Below are positions 1 to 10,065 of a stretch of 64,000 bases of DNA, in pieces (position 1 is the first letter of the stretch; each line of letters begins with the position of its first letter). The notes beneath the pieces were generated by a model. The model was not told the DNA's origin. It was given only the letters and a program-made list of their open reading frames with translations, and searched no databases. Both the position numbers and the translations under genes were made by a program. The DNA comes from Blastocystis sp. Blastoise (lineage: Eukaryota; Sar; Bigyra; Opalinata; Blastocystidae): positions 929,001-993,000 of the forward strand of contig JBBPEB010000033.1 of assembly GCA_039096225.1 (NCBI GenBank), given 5' to 3'.

Positions 1-1022
1 TATATATATATATACTGTGAATTCCAGAATGTATTTTGTAAATCTATATCTAAATACATATAATAATAAATAGTAATAATAATAATAATATATATATATA
101 TATATATACTTTCATCATTTGAAGAATGTGTAGTAACAGTATTAATAGATATAATGAAGAATTCACTATATATAATATATATATATAAATATATAAAAAT
201 AAATATATCTATATATACTCAAAAGAATCAGAGATTTCCCCGTAAATAATCCAATGAATAATTTGATTGGTAAATACATATATAGTAATATTATACAATC
301 TATATATATAGAATAAACAAAAAAATATATATATATATCATTATATAATAAATATAAGTTTAAAGTATCTATATATATATAGATACAATTTGTACATATA
401 TTGAAGAGAAGGAACGCCTGTGACGCATGCCTCGTAGAGCTGATTGACGAGGGAAATTGGAGAAGAATGATTGGTATATAGAGAGGTACAGAAATTATAC
501 AAGTGAGGGAGTGTAATATAATACTATATATATATAAATAAGAAATAAATATAGAGAGATAAGGAAGCAATATATATACTTTAGAGAGATTCGTTTTTAC
601 AATAATTAAATGTTGATCTGGATATTCATCAAATGTTTTCTCCAATTTAGACACATCTTCGCTGTATTCTTGCAAATATTTGTGAATGCCATTACAGAAC
701 GAGGAGTAATAAGAAGCTATAGAAAGCAAAATAATAATAACATAATATGAAGAAGAGATAAAAATATATATAGCAACATACAATGAATGTTTTGAGTGAA
801 ATAAGTACACAATTCTCGAATTCTCTTTACATAAAGTCCTATTTGAGCCATATTTGCAAATACAATCTATACAGAATTTAGATAATGGATTAATTATGAA
901 ACAAATACTTTTTCTTGAACTGATAAGAAAGTACATGAGCTAGTTACTACTAAAGAAGAATCTTGCTCTTCAAATATATCAGAGATATAGCCAAGAAGTG
1001 TAGCAAATAACTCTCTTTGCAT
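1..1022 (-). CDS. gamma-tubulin complex component, GCP4-like (Spc97/Spc98 family), 5' part, runs off the left edge
   Basis: Seven exons rebuilt on the minus strand: 1022-909, 866-782, 716-580, 523-387, 299-219, 165-110, 43-16; phases agree throughout and the gene continues left of the window. The family binds gamma-tubulin and builds the ring that nucleates microtubules. The start is placed at MQRELF, which lines up with the N-terminus of animal GCP4 (family knowledge); an in-frame ATG at 1124 would add 34 lysine-rich residues. Visible Grip1 features are the opening [ML]L.GY..DIF segment, FCNGIHKYLQEY with the following LEKTF, LPHLYNFCTSLY, LYEACVTGVPSLQ, then HWIIYGEISDSFDEFFI, which matches the W[ILM].[YH]G....D..EEFFI signature. 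The distance between the glycine-proline motif and the HW motif equals that in GCP4 as I recall it. Introns are 42-95 nt. The paralogue number (GCP4 rather than 5 or 6) is inference; family membership is strong. Confidence 0.85.
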
Positions 1023-2805
1023 ATTAGTATAGAATAAGGATTGAATTGAAGAAACACTTTTTTTTTTAGAAAAATCTTGTTTTTTTTTGAAAAAGTAGGC
1101 GAGAAATAACAGTTGTTTTTTCATTTATTTTTTTAAATGATATTTGTGAATATGATGCTTTAAAAATTTACTAATATATATTTTTTGATATCATCATAGT
1201 ATCCTTCATGTGCAAACGTGAGAATAATATTAATATATAGTTTTGTTTGTTTCATTTCCTCAATTATATATATCATTATTGTTAACATAGATACCATTAG
1301 ATATATGAAATGATATAGAAAGCGTTCTAATGTTTTAAACAGTATTTCTCGTTGCTTTTTGTGAATTGAATACTTTTTATGCTTATTATCAGATAAATTG
1401 GCATGCAACTAGTATGAAATGCTGATTGAGTCATGGCCATGATTCTCTGTTGCTATTTCAGTAGTTTTCCTTAATTATATTTTGAATTAGTACTGTTTGA
1501 GTATGATTAGATAATATTATGTATTGATTTAAACTCTGACATAGACAGCATAATATTTGAATGACTTTCTAAATAAAAAGAATTACAAAAAAGCAGATAT
1601 AAATCATATTTCTTGAATTGAATAGTTGGATCTCATTATTTTTATTTGTCTATAATTTATGAATAATATTGATTTACCTTAGTATAGAATAAAAGAAGTT
1701 CTCAAAAGGAAATGTCTACTGTAAAAAAAACGATTATATCATATGATTGATATTCAATAATATATGTTTAGAATAAATAACAAAAGTTATTAATAACAAA
1801 TTCAAGACACTGTTCACAACAAGTTATCACTATGAGGTTTTTCATGGAAATAAAATGCACACAGTCGCCAAATTACTTTGAATAGTGCTTTTGGTTTATT
1901 CCTGCGTCATTATGACGGATTCTTTGTCATAATAAACAAATACTTTCTTTTTAATTGGATATTACTTATATAAAAAAATAAATAATTGGCTCTTTTATCC
2001 AATCATTTTTATTTTGAAGTATTCAGTTTTTATAATTGAGAATTTAAAAGAATTCGTTTTTTGTATTGAAATTGTTAAATTTATTAAACAAAACACTTAT
2101 TTCACAAACCATATACATATACTTATAAACAATAATAGCAATAATAAGAATAATAAAAATAATAGTAATAATAGTAAGAATAATAATAGAAATAATAGTA
2201 GTAAATAAAATGTAATTCATAATTTAGTTCATTTTATAATTTCTATACAGCTTGTTCTCTATATATAAATAAAGGAAAAATAATGAAAAGAATATATAAA
2301 TACAGTATCATTTGGAATCTGAATGTATAGTTTTACTTTATTTACTTATCCTATAAAAAACAATTATTAAAATTAAATAATAACTAAATATACTGTGAAA
2401 TCGTTAAAAACTGAACATTTTCATTGCTATATAAATATATATAAAATATATTTTAAGAACGATATACATTATAAGGACTCTACGAAACTGTTGAAAAGAA
2501 ACTATAAATATATTATCTTCAAATATTTATATATATACTATATCGACTATCAAGATTGATGAAGATCCTAAAAGTATATTGTGTTAACATTAAAGAACCT
2601 AACGAAAGATATTGAAATAGAAATTTGTATATACTATAGTCTTAATTGAATAAAAAAGAATAATATTTGAACTTATATAGTTATTTGTTATTGAAACAAA
2701 ACAAAACAAATTTAAAATAAATCTTTAGAAATAAAATAAAATATGAAACAGAAGAAAATTAAAAAGAAAAGAAAAGAATGACCACAAAAAATTATGGACC
2801 ATATA
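1023..2805. other. intergenic; weak unassigned open frame at 1160-1405 (minus)
   Basis: No gene recognised. A minus-strand open frame at about 1405-1160 has a plausible acceptor (TACTAG) on its upstream side and an internal intron-like segment (GTATCT...TTGAG), so it could be exons of a small gene, but I could not find a start exon or any family resemblance. A plus-strand asparagine/lysine-rich frame at 2014-2208 is just (AAT)n-type low complexity. The 1430-1450 stretch contains a GGCCATGA-type palindromic motif without an obvious function. The rest is AT-rich spacer. Confidence 0.4.
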
Positions 2806-3151
2806 TTAAGCTTTGTATGGTATTTCTTCACAGCATAATTTTAATTGATCAATAGTTGTTTTATTATGTATATATTCATATCCCATCATATATGGAAAAG
2901 GAACTACTTGAATCCATTGACATCTCTAAAAATAAATAAATATCATATAGAATATTAAGACTTACCATTTGATGATTTATATCATTCATAGAGATTCTAG
3001 ATCCATCTATATAGTGTTGACAAGTAAATCCAAAATAATCCATGAATTTTTGTTTATTTTTCCTATTTATCATAGATTCTTTGACACATTTCATAATATG
3101 TAAAGGTTTTATGTTATAATCAATTAAAAACTTATTCTTATACATAATCAT
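2806..3151 (-). CDS. small unknown protein, two exons, abutting a transposon end
   Basis: Exons 3151-2966 and 2925-2806 join through a 40-nt intron (GTAAGT...TTTTTAG) in phase 0 to give 101 residues ending in TAA. I do not recognise the family. The sequence is well mixed rather than low complexity, with KKLKLCCEEIP-like and YFGFTCQHY-type patches and five cysteines, which argues for real coding. There is no signal peptide or clear membrane segment. Only about 19 nt separate the start codon from the GC-rich tip of repeat copy L1 at 3170, so the gene may have lost upstream exons or its promoter when the element inserted, leaving a 5'-truncated relic. Alternatively it is a complete short gene. 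The intron donor GTAAGT differs from the GTAT[AG] used elsewhere in the window. Confidence 0.5.
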
Positions 3152-3169
3152 CACTTTGCATATATATTT

Positions 3170-3221
3170 ACTAGGGTCACGCCGCAGGTCCGGGGCCTAA
3201 CGGCACCGGACCGCGGCTGCA
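3170..3221 (+). repeat. GC-rich terminal hairpin (tip) of repeat copy L1
   Basis: A 52-bp GC-rich block in otherwise AT-rich DNA, beginning ACTAGGGTCACGCCGC and ending GCGGCTGCA. It occurs inverted at 13442-13493 with 3 differences in 52. Internally it folds on itself: GCCGC pairs with GCGGC, GGTCCGG with CCGGACC, and an apical GCC-TAAC-GGC closes the loop. A terminal inverted repeat with a subterminal hairpin is expected of a DNA transposon end. It is preceded by a TA-rich stretch. Confidence 0.8.
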
Positions 3222-3379
3222 ATGAATAATAAGTGTTTTGTTTTTATTCACTTTCTTTCCTTATTATCTACTATATATTATATAATATATATTATTTATT
3301 AAATATTATCTATAATATGTTACTTATTATCTATAATATGTTACTTATTATATATTATATATATTATTTTATTAACACT

Positions 3380-3447
3380 TCTTATACTCTATATGGAGAG
3401 TTACAATCATATATTGATTGTAATCAGGTTCAATTCCTGATATAAGA
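3380..3447 (+). ncRNA. tRNA-like cloverleaf in repeat L1
   Basis: Folds as a tRNA: 7-bp acceptor TCTTATA/TATAAGA, 4-bp D stem CTCT/AGAG with A and GG in the loop as in tRNA positions 14, 18 and 19, an extended anticodon arm (5 bp plus extra pairs, 11-nt loop), one variable base, and a 5-bp T stem TCAGG/CCTGA with loop TTCAATT. It contains near-consensus box A (TACTCTATATGG) and box B (GGTTCAATTCC), and a T run follows at about 3458. No usable anticodon is clear, so I call it tRNA-like rather than a tRNA gene. Two further copies preserve the fold through compensatory changes. Confidence 0.65.
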
Positions 3448-4450
3448 ATTAAATTGAATTTTTTGAATAGTATCTGAAAAACTAAAAACAATACTTTAAA
3501 AAAAATAAGAAATCGTTTTTGAATCATTATATTTGTTATTTATTATTTTAAAAATATATTTTGTATTTATAAATAGTTGAGTTACTGCTTTAATTATTAT
3601 GGAGTTTCTAAAGCTAATAAATTTAGAAATGGGTCACAATGTTAAGTATTGAAAGTCATTATTATGTAAAATCATTTTAAATAGATTATAATAAGGTAGT
3701 TTACACTTTCTTTAACCATTTCATAAAACTAAAACGAATCTAACACAACAAAGTCAACATTCATTTTCACTTTAACGACTTAAACACATAATTTTAGAAT
3801 TAATATTAATAATGTCACTCTAAAAAGCATTTCTATACATAAAAGTGTCAGCAATATCGCTTGTAAAGAGACTTCACCATTTTGATATCCAGTGTATCAA
3901 AATAGTTTTAGACATAACTTTCACACAATATAGATCTCATTATGTCATATATTACTTATAGTTGAATGTCTTGAATCTCTGACCTAAAGACCCTTTTTTA
4001 TACATTTTGAAAAGTTAACACACTTATAGTTAATTTAAAAAGCTTATATTTTAACACTATGCTCAACATAACTCTATCAATACATTAGCTACCATTTTGA
4101 CACTCTTTATAAACATTTTTCATTTGGTCATACACTTTGTCAAGAGTATTTTTGTCCCTCCTTTTAATATAATTCAGACTATAAATAATAGTTTGATAAA
4201 TAAAATGTTTTATATTGAATCTCGTCCTTTGGATAATTCATTTCTACATTTTAAAAAAATAATCCCTTTAAACTTGTTTTTAAAAGTCAAAATTTTCATA
4301 GTATAACAAAAACACAATTTTAAAAGAATAGACTTACTCTTTAAAATTTCTGAACAACTCAAACGCATTCTTAATTCACTTGTCAAAAATGAAATTCTCT
4401 TATTTTTTAATATGTTGTAGAGTACATGTTGTTCTATATTAAACAATTTC

Positions 4451-4859
4451 TATAATTTTAAATCTCTTAATTTAATAACCTATTTTTTCACATTTCTTAT
4501 TGCTTAAAATTTTACACATAATTAAATATATAAATGAAAGTGGAGAATACAAAACTTAATAATAACTCAATCATTGATGTAATTATATCGCTAGTCTATA
4601 TCAGATTAGGTGATAAATGAATGTTATTATAAATTAAAACAATATTAAGGACCACATACTAATAACATTAACTAATTTCAAAATTATCTTAATAGTAAGC
4701 ACAATAAAAATTATAAAAAACGAACAAAACAAAAATAAATAAATAATACTAAGAAAACAGATAATAGAAAGATATTATCTGTGAAAAAAAAAATAATAAT
4801 AATAAACAAAGCAAAACAAAACAAAACAAAAATAAAATAATATGTTAAGTATGCCAACC
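4451..4859. other. AT-rich spacer between L1 and the exon-unit array
   Basis: No genes, RNA genes or clear repeat copies seen; contains a short CAAAACAAAACAAAA-type simple repeat near 4805-4830. Confidence 0.4.
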
Positions 4860-4990
4860 AAATTAGAAGAACCTATAGAAATAAAAGATAAATATATATA
4901 TATATACCTTCAGCATTAAAGAACTATTCACACCATCACTATATAGATAAAATATATAGATATATATATTAAAAGAAATATAAATATTTG

Positions 4991-5028
<38 letters not shown>

Positions 5029-6165
5029 AGATATATTTTTATTATTAAAATAAAAGCCAACATTAGGGTGATAAGATCCCCTATTAGAAAAGACACCTAT
5101 ATATAATAAATAATAAAAAATATATAAACAATAAAAATATATATACCTTCTAAAGAAGGAACAGAAAAATAAGTATCATATCATAACTGACTTGAAGAAC
5201 CTATATATAATGATAAGATAATTAATAAATTAAAAAAAAAAGAAAGGAAGAAATAAGTATATACCTTTCATTACCTATAATAGAAGACTCGATCAGAATA
5301 GAAGGACCTATATATAAATAATAAATAAAAATAAACTAAATTAAATTAAAAAAATAGACATACCTTAATTATTAACACCTTCAGCAACCACACACACAAC
5401 AATAAAAGAACCTATAAAGAAACAGTAATAGACAAATAATAAATAAAAAAAATAATAATAAATGAATGACAATATATATATATACCTTTAATACCATAGG
5501 AACAGTCTATCTGATCACCAACAACATCAACAGCAGTATTGAAAGCATCAGAAGAACCTAAATATATATAAAAGTAAAAAAAGAAAAATAAATGAATGAC
5601 AACATACCTTCAACACTACACAGATATCTTCATCTACACCACTGTTTACATGCACAGCAACTGAAGAACCTATATATATATATAGAAATAATAAAAAAAT
5701 AATAATAAAATATAAAAATAAATTAAATGATTGGCAACATACCTTCAATACAATAAGAAGAACCTACAATCACATCATTAGAACCATTAGCATCATTTAA
5801 AACAACAGAAGAACCTATAAATAAAGAAAAGTTAAAAAAATAAAAACAAATCATTGACAACATACCTTCACAGTTAGCATAACAGGCAACACCACCACCA
5901 CTGCATAATTCAAATAGCATAGAAGAACCTAAAATAATATAATAAATAATTTAAAAAAAAAGAAATGGAAAAATATATACATTAAAGACCATCATAGCAA
6001 GTACCACCAAGACCAAGAGCATACACAACTGGATTTTATTGAGTAGAAGAACCTAAATATGAATAATAATAACAAATAGATATAATATACCTGATTTTCT
6101 TTGAAATATAAATTATTTTTTATTTCCAGACCTCCTCCTGGATGACATTTTGTTGTTTTTAGACA
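4860..6165 (-). pseudogene. array of about 10-12 homologous exon-like units, probably a decayed gene
   Basis: On the minus strand a unit repeats every 90-130 nt: acceptor TATAG or TTTAG, an exon starting G-GT-TCT-TC (Gly-Ser-Ser) of roughly 60-72 nt, ending GAAG or AAAG, then donor GTATGTTG or GTATAT. Clean units include 5929-5867, 5813-5742, 5671-5610 and 5559-5488. In phase 1 they read as GSS followed by 18-21 residues with a cysteine near the end. Other units carry stops (for example near 5365 and 5190) or one-base length changes, so no continuous product can be made. A candidate first exon starts at 6163 (MSKNNK) but reaches a stop quickly. It looks like tandem exon duplication followed by decay. 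I recognise no family. A non-coding spliced transcript is an alternative. Confidence 0.45.
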
Positions 6166-6399
6166 TCTTATTTAATAATATAATATACAATTAAGTATTT
6201 GAATATGTATTTAAGAATCCTATTTCATTTGTATTAATAAATATAATAGGGTCTATTTTCAAAATATGCTTCTTTAAACATAATAGAAATCAAAAAAAAC
6301 CTTAATTTTTCATTGATTTATTTACTAAAGTAATAATTGGGTCATTCTTATTTAAAATCATTTTGGGTACCCAAAAAACATAGTTCTTTACTCTTTTTT

Positions 6400-6860
6400 T
6401 AAATATTTAATTATATTGATTGACTGAGTATGTTTTATTTATTTATTTGATATTGTTTAGTTATTATTTTTATATATATTTGTATGTATATATTTATTTA
6501 TTTAAAATAATACACTTTTCTATAGGATTCTTTTGTATTTGTCTTGGTTGTGGTAGTGAAGGGTTCTTGAAGTGGTCTTGGTTGTGTGTAATGGATTACT
6601 TTGTTTCAGGTATATAAATATATTATTTATTTCTTAAGATCTGTTTTTCTTTTTGTTAATTCGTTTTTATTATTTATTATTTTTATTATCAATATTATTT
6701 ATTTAGTCTTTACATATAATTTATTCTATATATTATTAATAATTTTTATTCTATAGGAAAGAAACTTCAATGGATGTGTTGTGGTCTTCGTTGCTAAATA
6801 TTTTCCTTCTTTAATCTGTCGTTCAAGGTTATTTTAAAGGTATATATTTATATTTTATTT
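6400..6860 (+). other. plus-strand exon-like segments facing away from the array
   Basis: Two segments have splice-like borders: about 6523-6609 (after TATAG, before GTATAT) and about 6757-6839 (after TATAG, before GTATAT). They share words such as GTCTTGGTTGT with the oldest-looking unit of the minus-strand array near 6050-5975, suggesting a divergently oriented relative. No open product spans them. Confidence 0.3.
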
Positions 6861-7049
6861 ATTATTTTTATTATTTATTGTTTACATTTTTTTTTATTAT
6901 TTATTTATTTATTTATTATTTATTTATTCATTTTTTTTATATGTTTATTTATTTATTAATTATATATATATATATTTATATATATATTTATTGTTTATTA
7001 TTTATTTATTTATTTATTTATTTATTATGTTTATTTATTGTATATAGGT

Positions 7050-7485
7050 TTAATATTCTTCTTAGTTTTTTTTTTCTTCTTTCTATCTTCGTTCTTCTTC
7101 CTTCTTACTTCTTCCTTCTTCCTCATCCTTCCTACTTACTTCATTCTTCCTTCCTTCTTCTTCCTTCTTCCTTCTTCTTTCTGCCTTCTTTCTTTTCATT
7201 CTTTACTTCTTCCTCCTTCTTCCTTCTTCCTCATTCTTCCTTCATTCTTCGTACTTACTTCTTACTTCTCCCTTCTTCTTCACCTTGGTTCTTCATTCTT
7301 CTTCCTCCTTCCTTCTTCCTTCTTTCTTCTTCCCCATCCTTGATTCTTCCTATTTCCTTCTTCCTCATCCTTCTTTCTTCCTTCTTCTTCATCCTTCCTT
7401 CTTACTTCTTCATCCTTCCTTCTTAAACTTCCTCCTTCCTTCTTCCTTCTTCCTTCCTACTTCCTACTTCCTACTTCCTCCTTAT
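7050..7485. repeat. polypyrimidine tract, (CTTCTTC)n-like
   Basis: About 430 nt of almost pure pyrimidine on the plus strand, built from CTTCTTC, CTTCCTT and CATCCTT variants. The long open frames here in all three plus frames are artefacts of this composition. It occupies the place where the GC tip of copy L2 would be expected. Confidence 0.8.
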
Positions 7486-7499
7486 TATATATATATATA

Positions 7500-9545
7500 T
7501 ATATTATTATTATTATTATTTATAAACTCCCTTTATGCTCTAGAAGGAGAGAAACAATCATTATAGATTGTTTTCAGGTTCAATTCCTGACATGAAGTCT
7601 TATTTTTCTTTTTCTTTAATATTTTTTACGTATTATATATATATATATATTTTCTCTTTTTTTAAACTTATTTTTATCTCTTTTAGATTATACCTTTTAA
7701 ATTTTGACATTATATACATATATCTAACTGTTTATAGTTTTTTTAGACTTCCTCTTCTCAACAACAGTCACAATGAGAACAAATCCATTTTAACTCAAAC
7801 AACTAAGTCATCTCAAAACTGTTTGAATCAATTAATATAGACGTCTATGACATAATTTATCAATTTAAACTGATTTTCAACTCTCAAAAGTAAGCAAACC
7901 AAACACACATGTTGACTTTAAAACGTTAAACTCAGTATTAAAAGATAGTTTTTATAGAGTGGACATAAAACATTGATTTAAACAAAAAGGAATGGAAACA
8001 ATTCACTCTTGATACAACTTTACCATTTGACAAAACACTCATCCACAATATTTTCCAAAGTTCTTTTGTTAAAGTGTTTATATAGACATATTATGTATAA
8101 AATGAAAGTCAACTTCTTGAATCTCTTTGTTTAAGATAGTTTTTAAAATATTATGACAAATTGACAACCTTTAACTTATTAGTTAAAGCTAATATTTAAA
8201 GAATAGACTTGATTCAGACATATAAACACAACTGTCATCATCATAACACTTTTAAAGACACTTTACCATTTGGTCATACACTTTGATCAACATATTTTCG
8301 TCCCTTCTTTTAACATAATATAGATCATACACTCTAGTTTAATGAATAAAAGCTCTTATTTTGAATCTCGTCCTCTAAGTCACTCATTTTTACATTTTTT
8401 TAAATTTAAGACCCTTAGAGTTGACCTTTTGACTCAATTTTTCCACAGTGCACGAAATTCACGATTTTGCTCAAACTGAAGTAAAAATAAATTTTAAATA
8501 ATAGTCACAACACCTCACACATCCACTCTTTAAAAATTATTTTAACTGTACTTTTGATATGTTGTAGAGCTACTACAGCTGTACACTAATTAATATCTCT
8601 AAATTTTTTATTCAAAGTCTAAGACTATGTTTTACACATTCTTTTAAATTTGACAACCTTAAACTATTTATTTAAAGCTCTTATTCATAGAATAAACTTG
8701 ACTTAACATTCTATACACATATGCAAACCCTTTTTCTTTTTAAGACACATTTTGTCATTTGGTCATACACTTTGACCTTCATAATTTTGACTCTTCTTTT
8801 AACATAGTATAGAGTATTATCTCTAGTTTATTAAATAAAAGTCATTATATTGAATCTCTCACTCTAAGACCACTTAATTCACATTTTTCAAAATTGTCAT
8901 ACTTAAACTCATTATTTTAAGACTCTGTTTCTACTATAGTAGTTTGATGACCTATTGATTACTATGATACAATATTAGTCGATTATAAGAAGATCGAAGA
9001 AAATATCGATCACTCAAAAATCGTCTTCAGGAGCTCAAAATCGCTACACCTAGGTTTTCTGACCTCCTGAATCAGAATATGATGTCAAATTAAGAATCTA
9101 AATTTGACCGTTAAGGCCTCACGTGTTCAATATGAAAAAGTATTAAAAAATAGATAAATATAAAGAATAAACACGGATAACGTATATTGTGGGATTGAGA
9201 AAAAATCAAGTTTACCCCATGTTTATTTTCCAATTGTCTGGTCAACAATTTTTATCGGGGTCATCCCAAAGAGCCAATCAAAAACGACTCAAAAATCATG
9301 TTTTCTGTTCTTTTATTAATAACTTTTTAATTATAAATAATATCGCTTAACTAAATATACGGTGCACAACTACACGTTATATCGTATTGAACTGTGTTTC
9401 ACTCAAAAGTTAACTCCCCGTAAGTTTAGAGGAGTTGCGGCGACAAACTATAGTATATAGTAGCCAATCAAATGCATTCTCCAAAAACTGACCAATGGGA
9501 ATTTTTTTGCCTATTCTCATATATATAGTAATGATATATAGAACT
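7500..9545 (+). repeat. repeat-family copy L2 (tipless, inverted to copy R)
   Basis: Starts with the tRNA-like segment and runs to CCTATTCTCATATATATAGTAA. The loop-proximal 600 nt (about 8930-9545) matches the reverse complement of 10755-11360 at a visual identity around 95 percent; similarity to R falls off outward. It includes two diverged internal units of about 480 nt, each with GGTCATACACTTTG and TTGAATCTC (8265-8420, 8755-8890), so the arm is itself internally repetitive. No protein-coding frame is supported. Confidence 0.75.
7531..7597 (+). ncRNA. tRNA-like cloverleaf in repeat L2
   Basis: Same fold as 3380-3447: acceptor CTTTATG/CATGAAG, D stem CTCT/AGAG around AGAAGG, anticodon-arm stem AACAA/TTGTT with a 10-nt loop, T arm TCAGG-TTCAATT-CCTGA. 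Relative to L1, acceptor pairs 1, 2 and 7 and the 26/44 and 27/43 pairs change on both sides while pairing is kept. A T-rich run follows. Confidence 0.65.
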
Positions 9546-10065
9546 AGTAACGTCAAATATATAATCATCTTCTTTCAATAAAAACATTTTTTTTGCGTCT
9601 CGTCTCATTTTGACATCAATACATAATGGAAAATATTTTAAGATGTTCTATATAAATTATAATTGATATGATTAACAATATATACTTTAATATTGAATGT
9701 GTTCAGCTTAATGGTCGTAATTGGTATAGAATGACTTATTGACTCTTTTCGTAAAACTTGTTCAAGTTGTTCAGTGAGATATACCCTGTCAGATTCTATT
9801 ATAAATTATAGAACAATAGTGAAGTATATACCATTTAATTGTCTCATCAGCAAGTTATTAAAGTAATAGTTAATACCTTTAACAATATTTTCTTGAAACT
9901 CCTCAATTCTTTTTATTTGGCTTGATTTATCGTTAGAATTCATAATAAAAAACAAAATAAAAATTTAGATTACTTTTTATCATTATAAAATAACCGCAAA
10001 ATATATAATAAAAATAACCGCAAAATATATAATAATCCAATTTATTTATATTCTAATCAAACAGA
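9546..10065. promoter_or_regulatory. probable promoter region of the transposase gene
   Basis: Unique spacer between the end of L2 and the transposase start codon; AT-rich, with a direct repeat of ATAACCGCAAAATATATAATAA at about 9990-10035. No TATA or initiator can be singled out. Confidence 0.3.

Larger units (their letters stand above)
3170..4450 (+). repeat. repeat-family copy L1 (tip-bearing, 3'-truncated)
   Basis: Diverged copy of the repeat that is complete at 13493-10757 on the other strand. Collinear landmarks are the GC tip, the tRNA-like segment (3380-3447), the AAAATATATTTTGTATTTATAA block near 3550, CAAAGTCAACATTCAT near 3750, and a unit containing CATTTGGTCATACACTTTG and TTGAATCTCGTCCT (4120-4230). 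Similarity fades near 4450 and the loop-proximal half present in L2 and R is missing, so L1 is truncated or interrupted. No coding capacity of its own is seen. Confidence 0.7.

Noticed and set aside
894-1124. Start of the GCP4-like gene at the ATG at 1124
   Set aside because: The extra 34 residues are Lys/Phe low complexity, and the internal Met at 1022 aligns with the usual N-terminus. Not excluded.
2014-2208. Asn-rich plus-strand frame
   Set aside because: Simple AAT/AAG repeat; no start context or homology pattern.
6878-7566. Three overlapping Phe/Leu/Ser-rich plus-strand frames
   Set aside because: Produced by the polypyrimidine tract; open in all three frames, no motifs.
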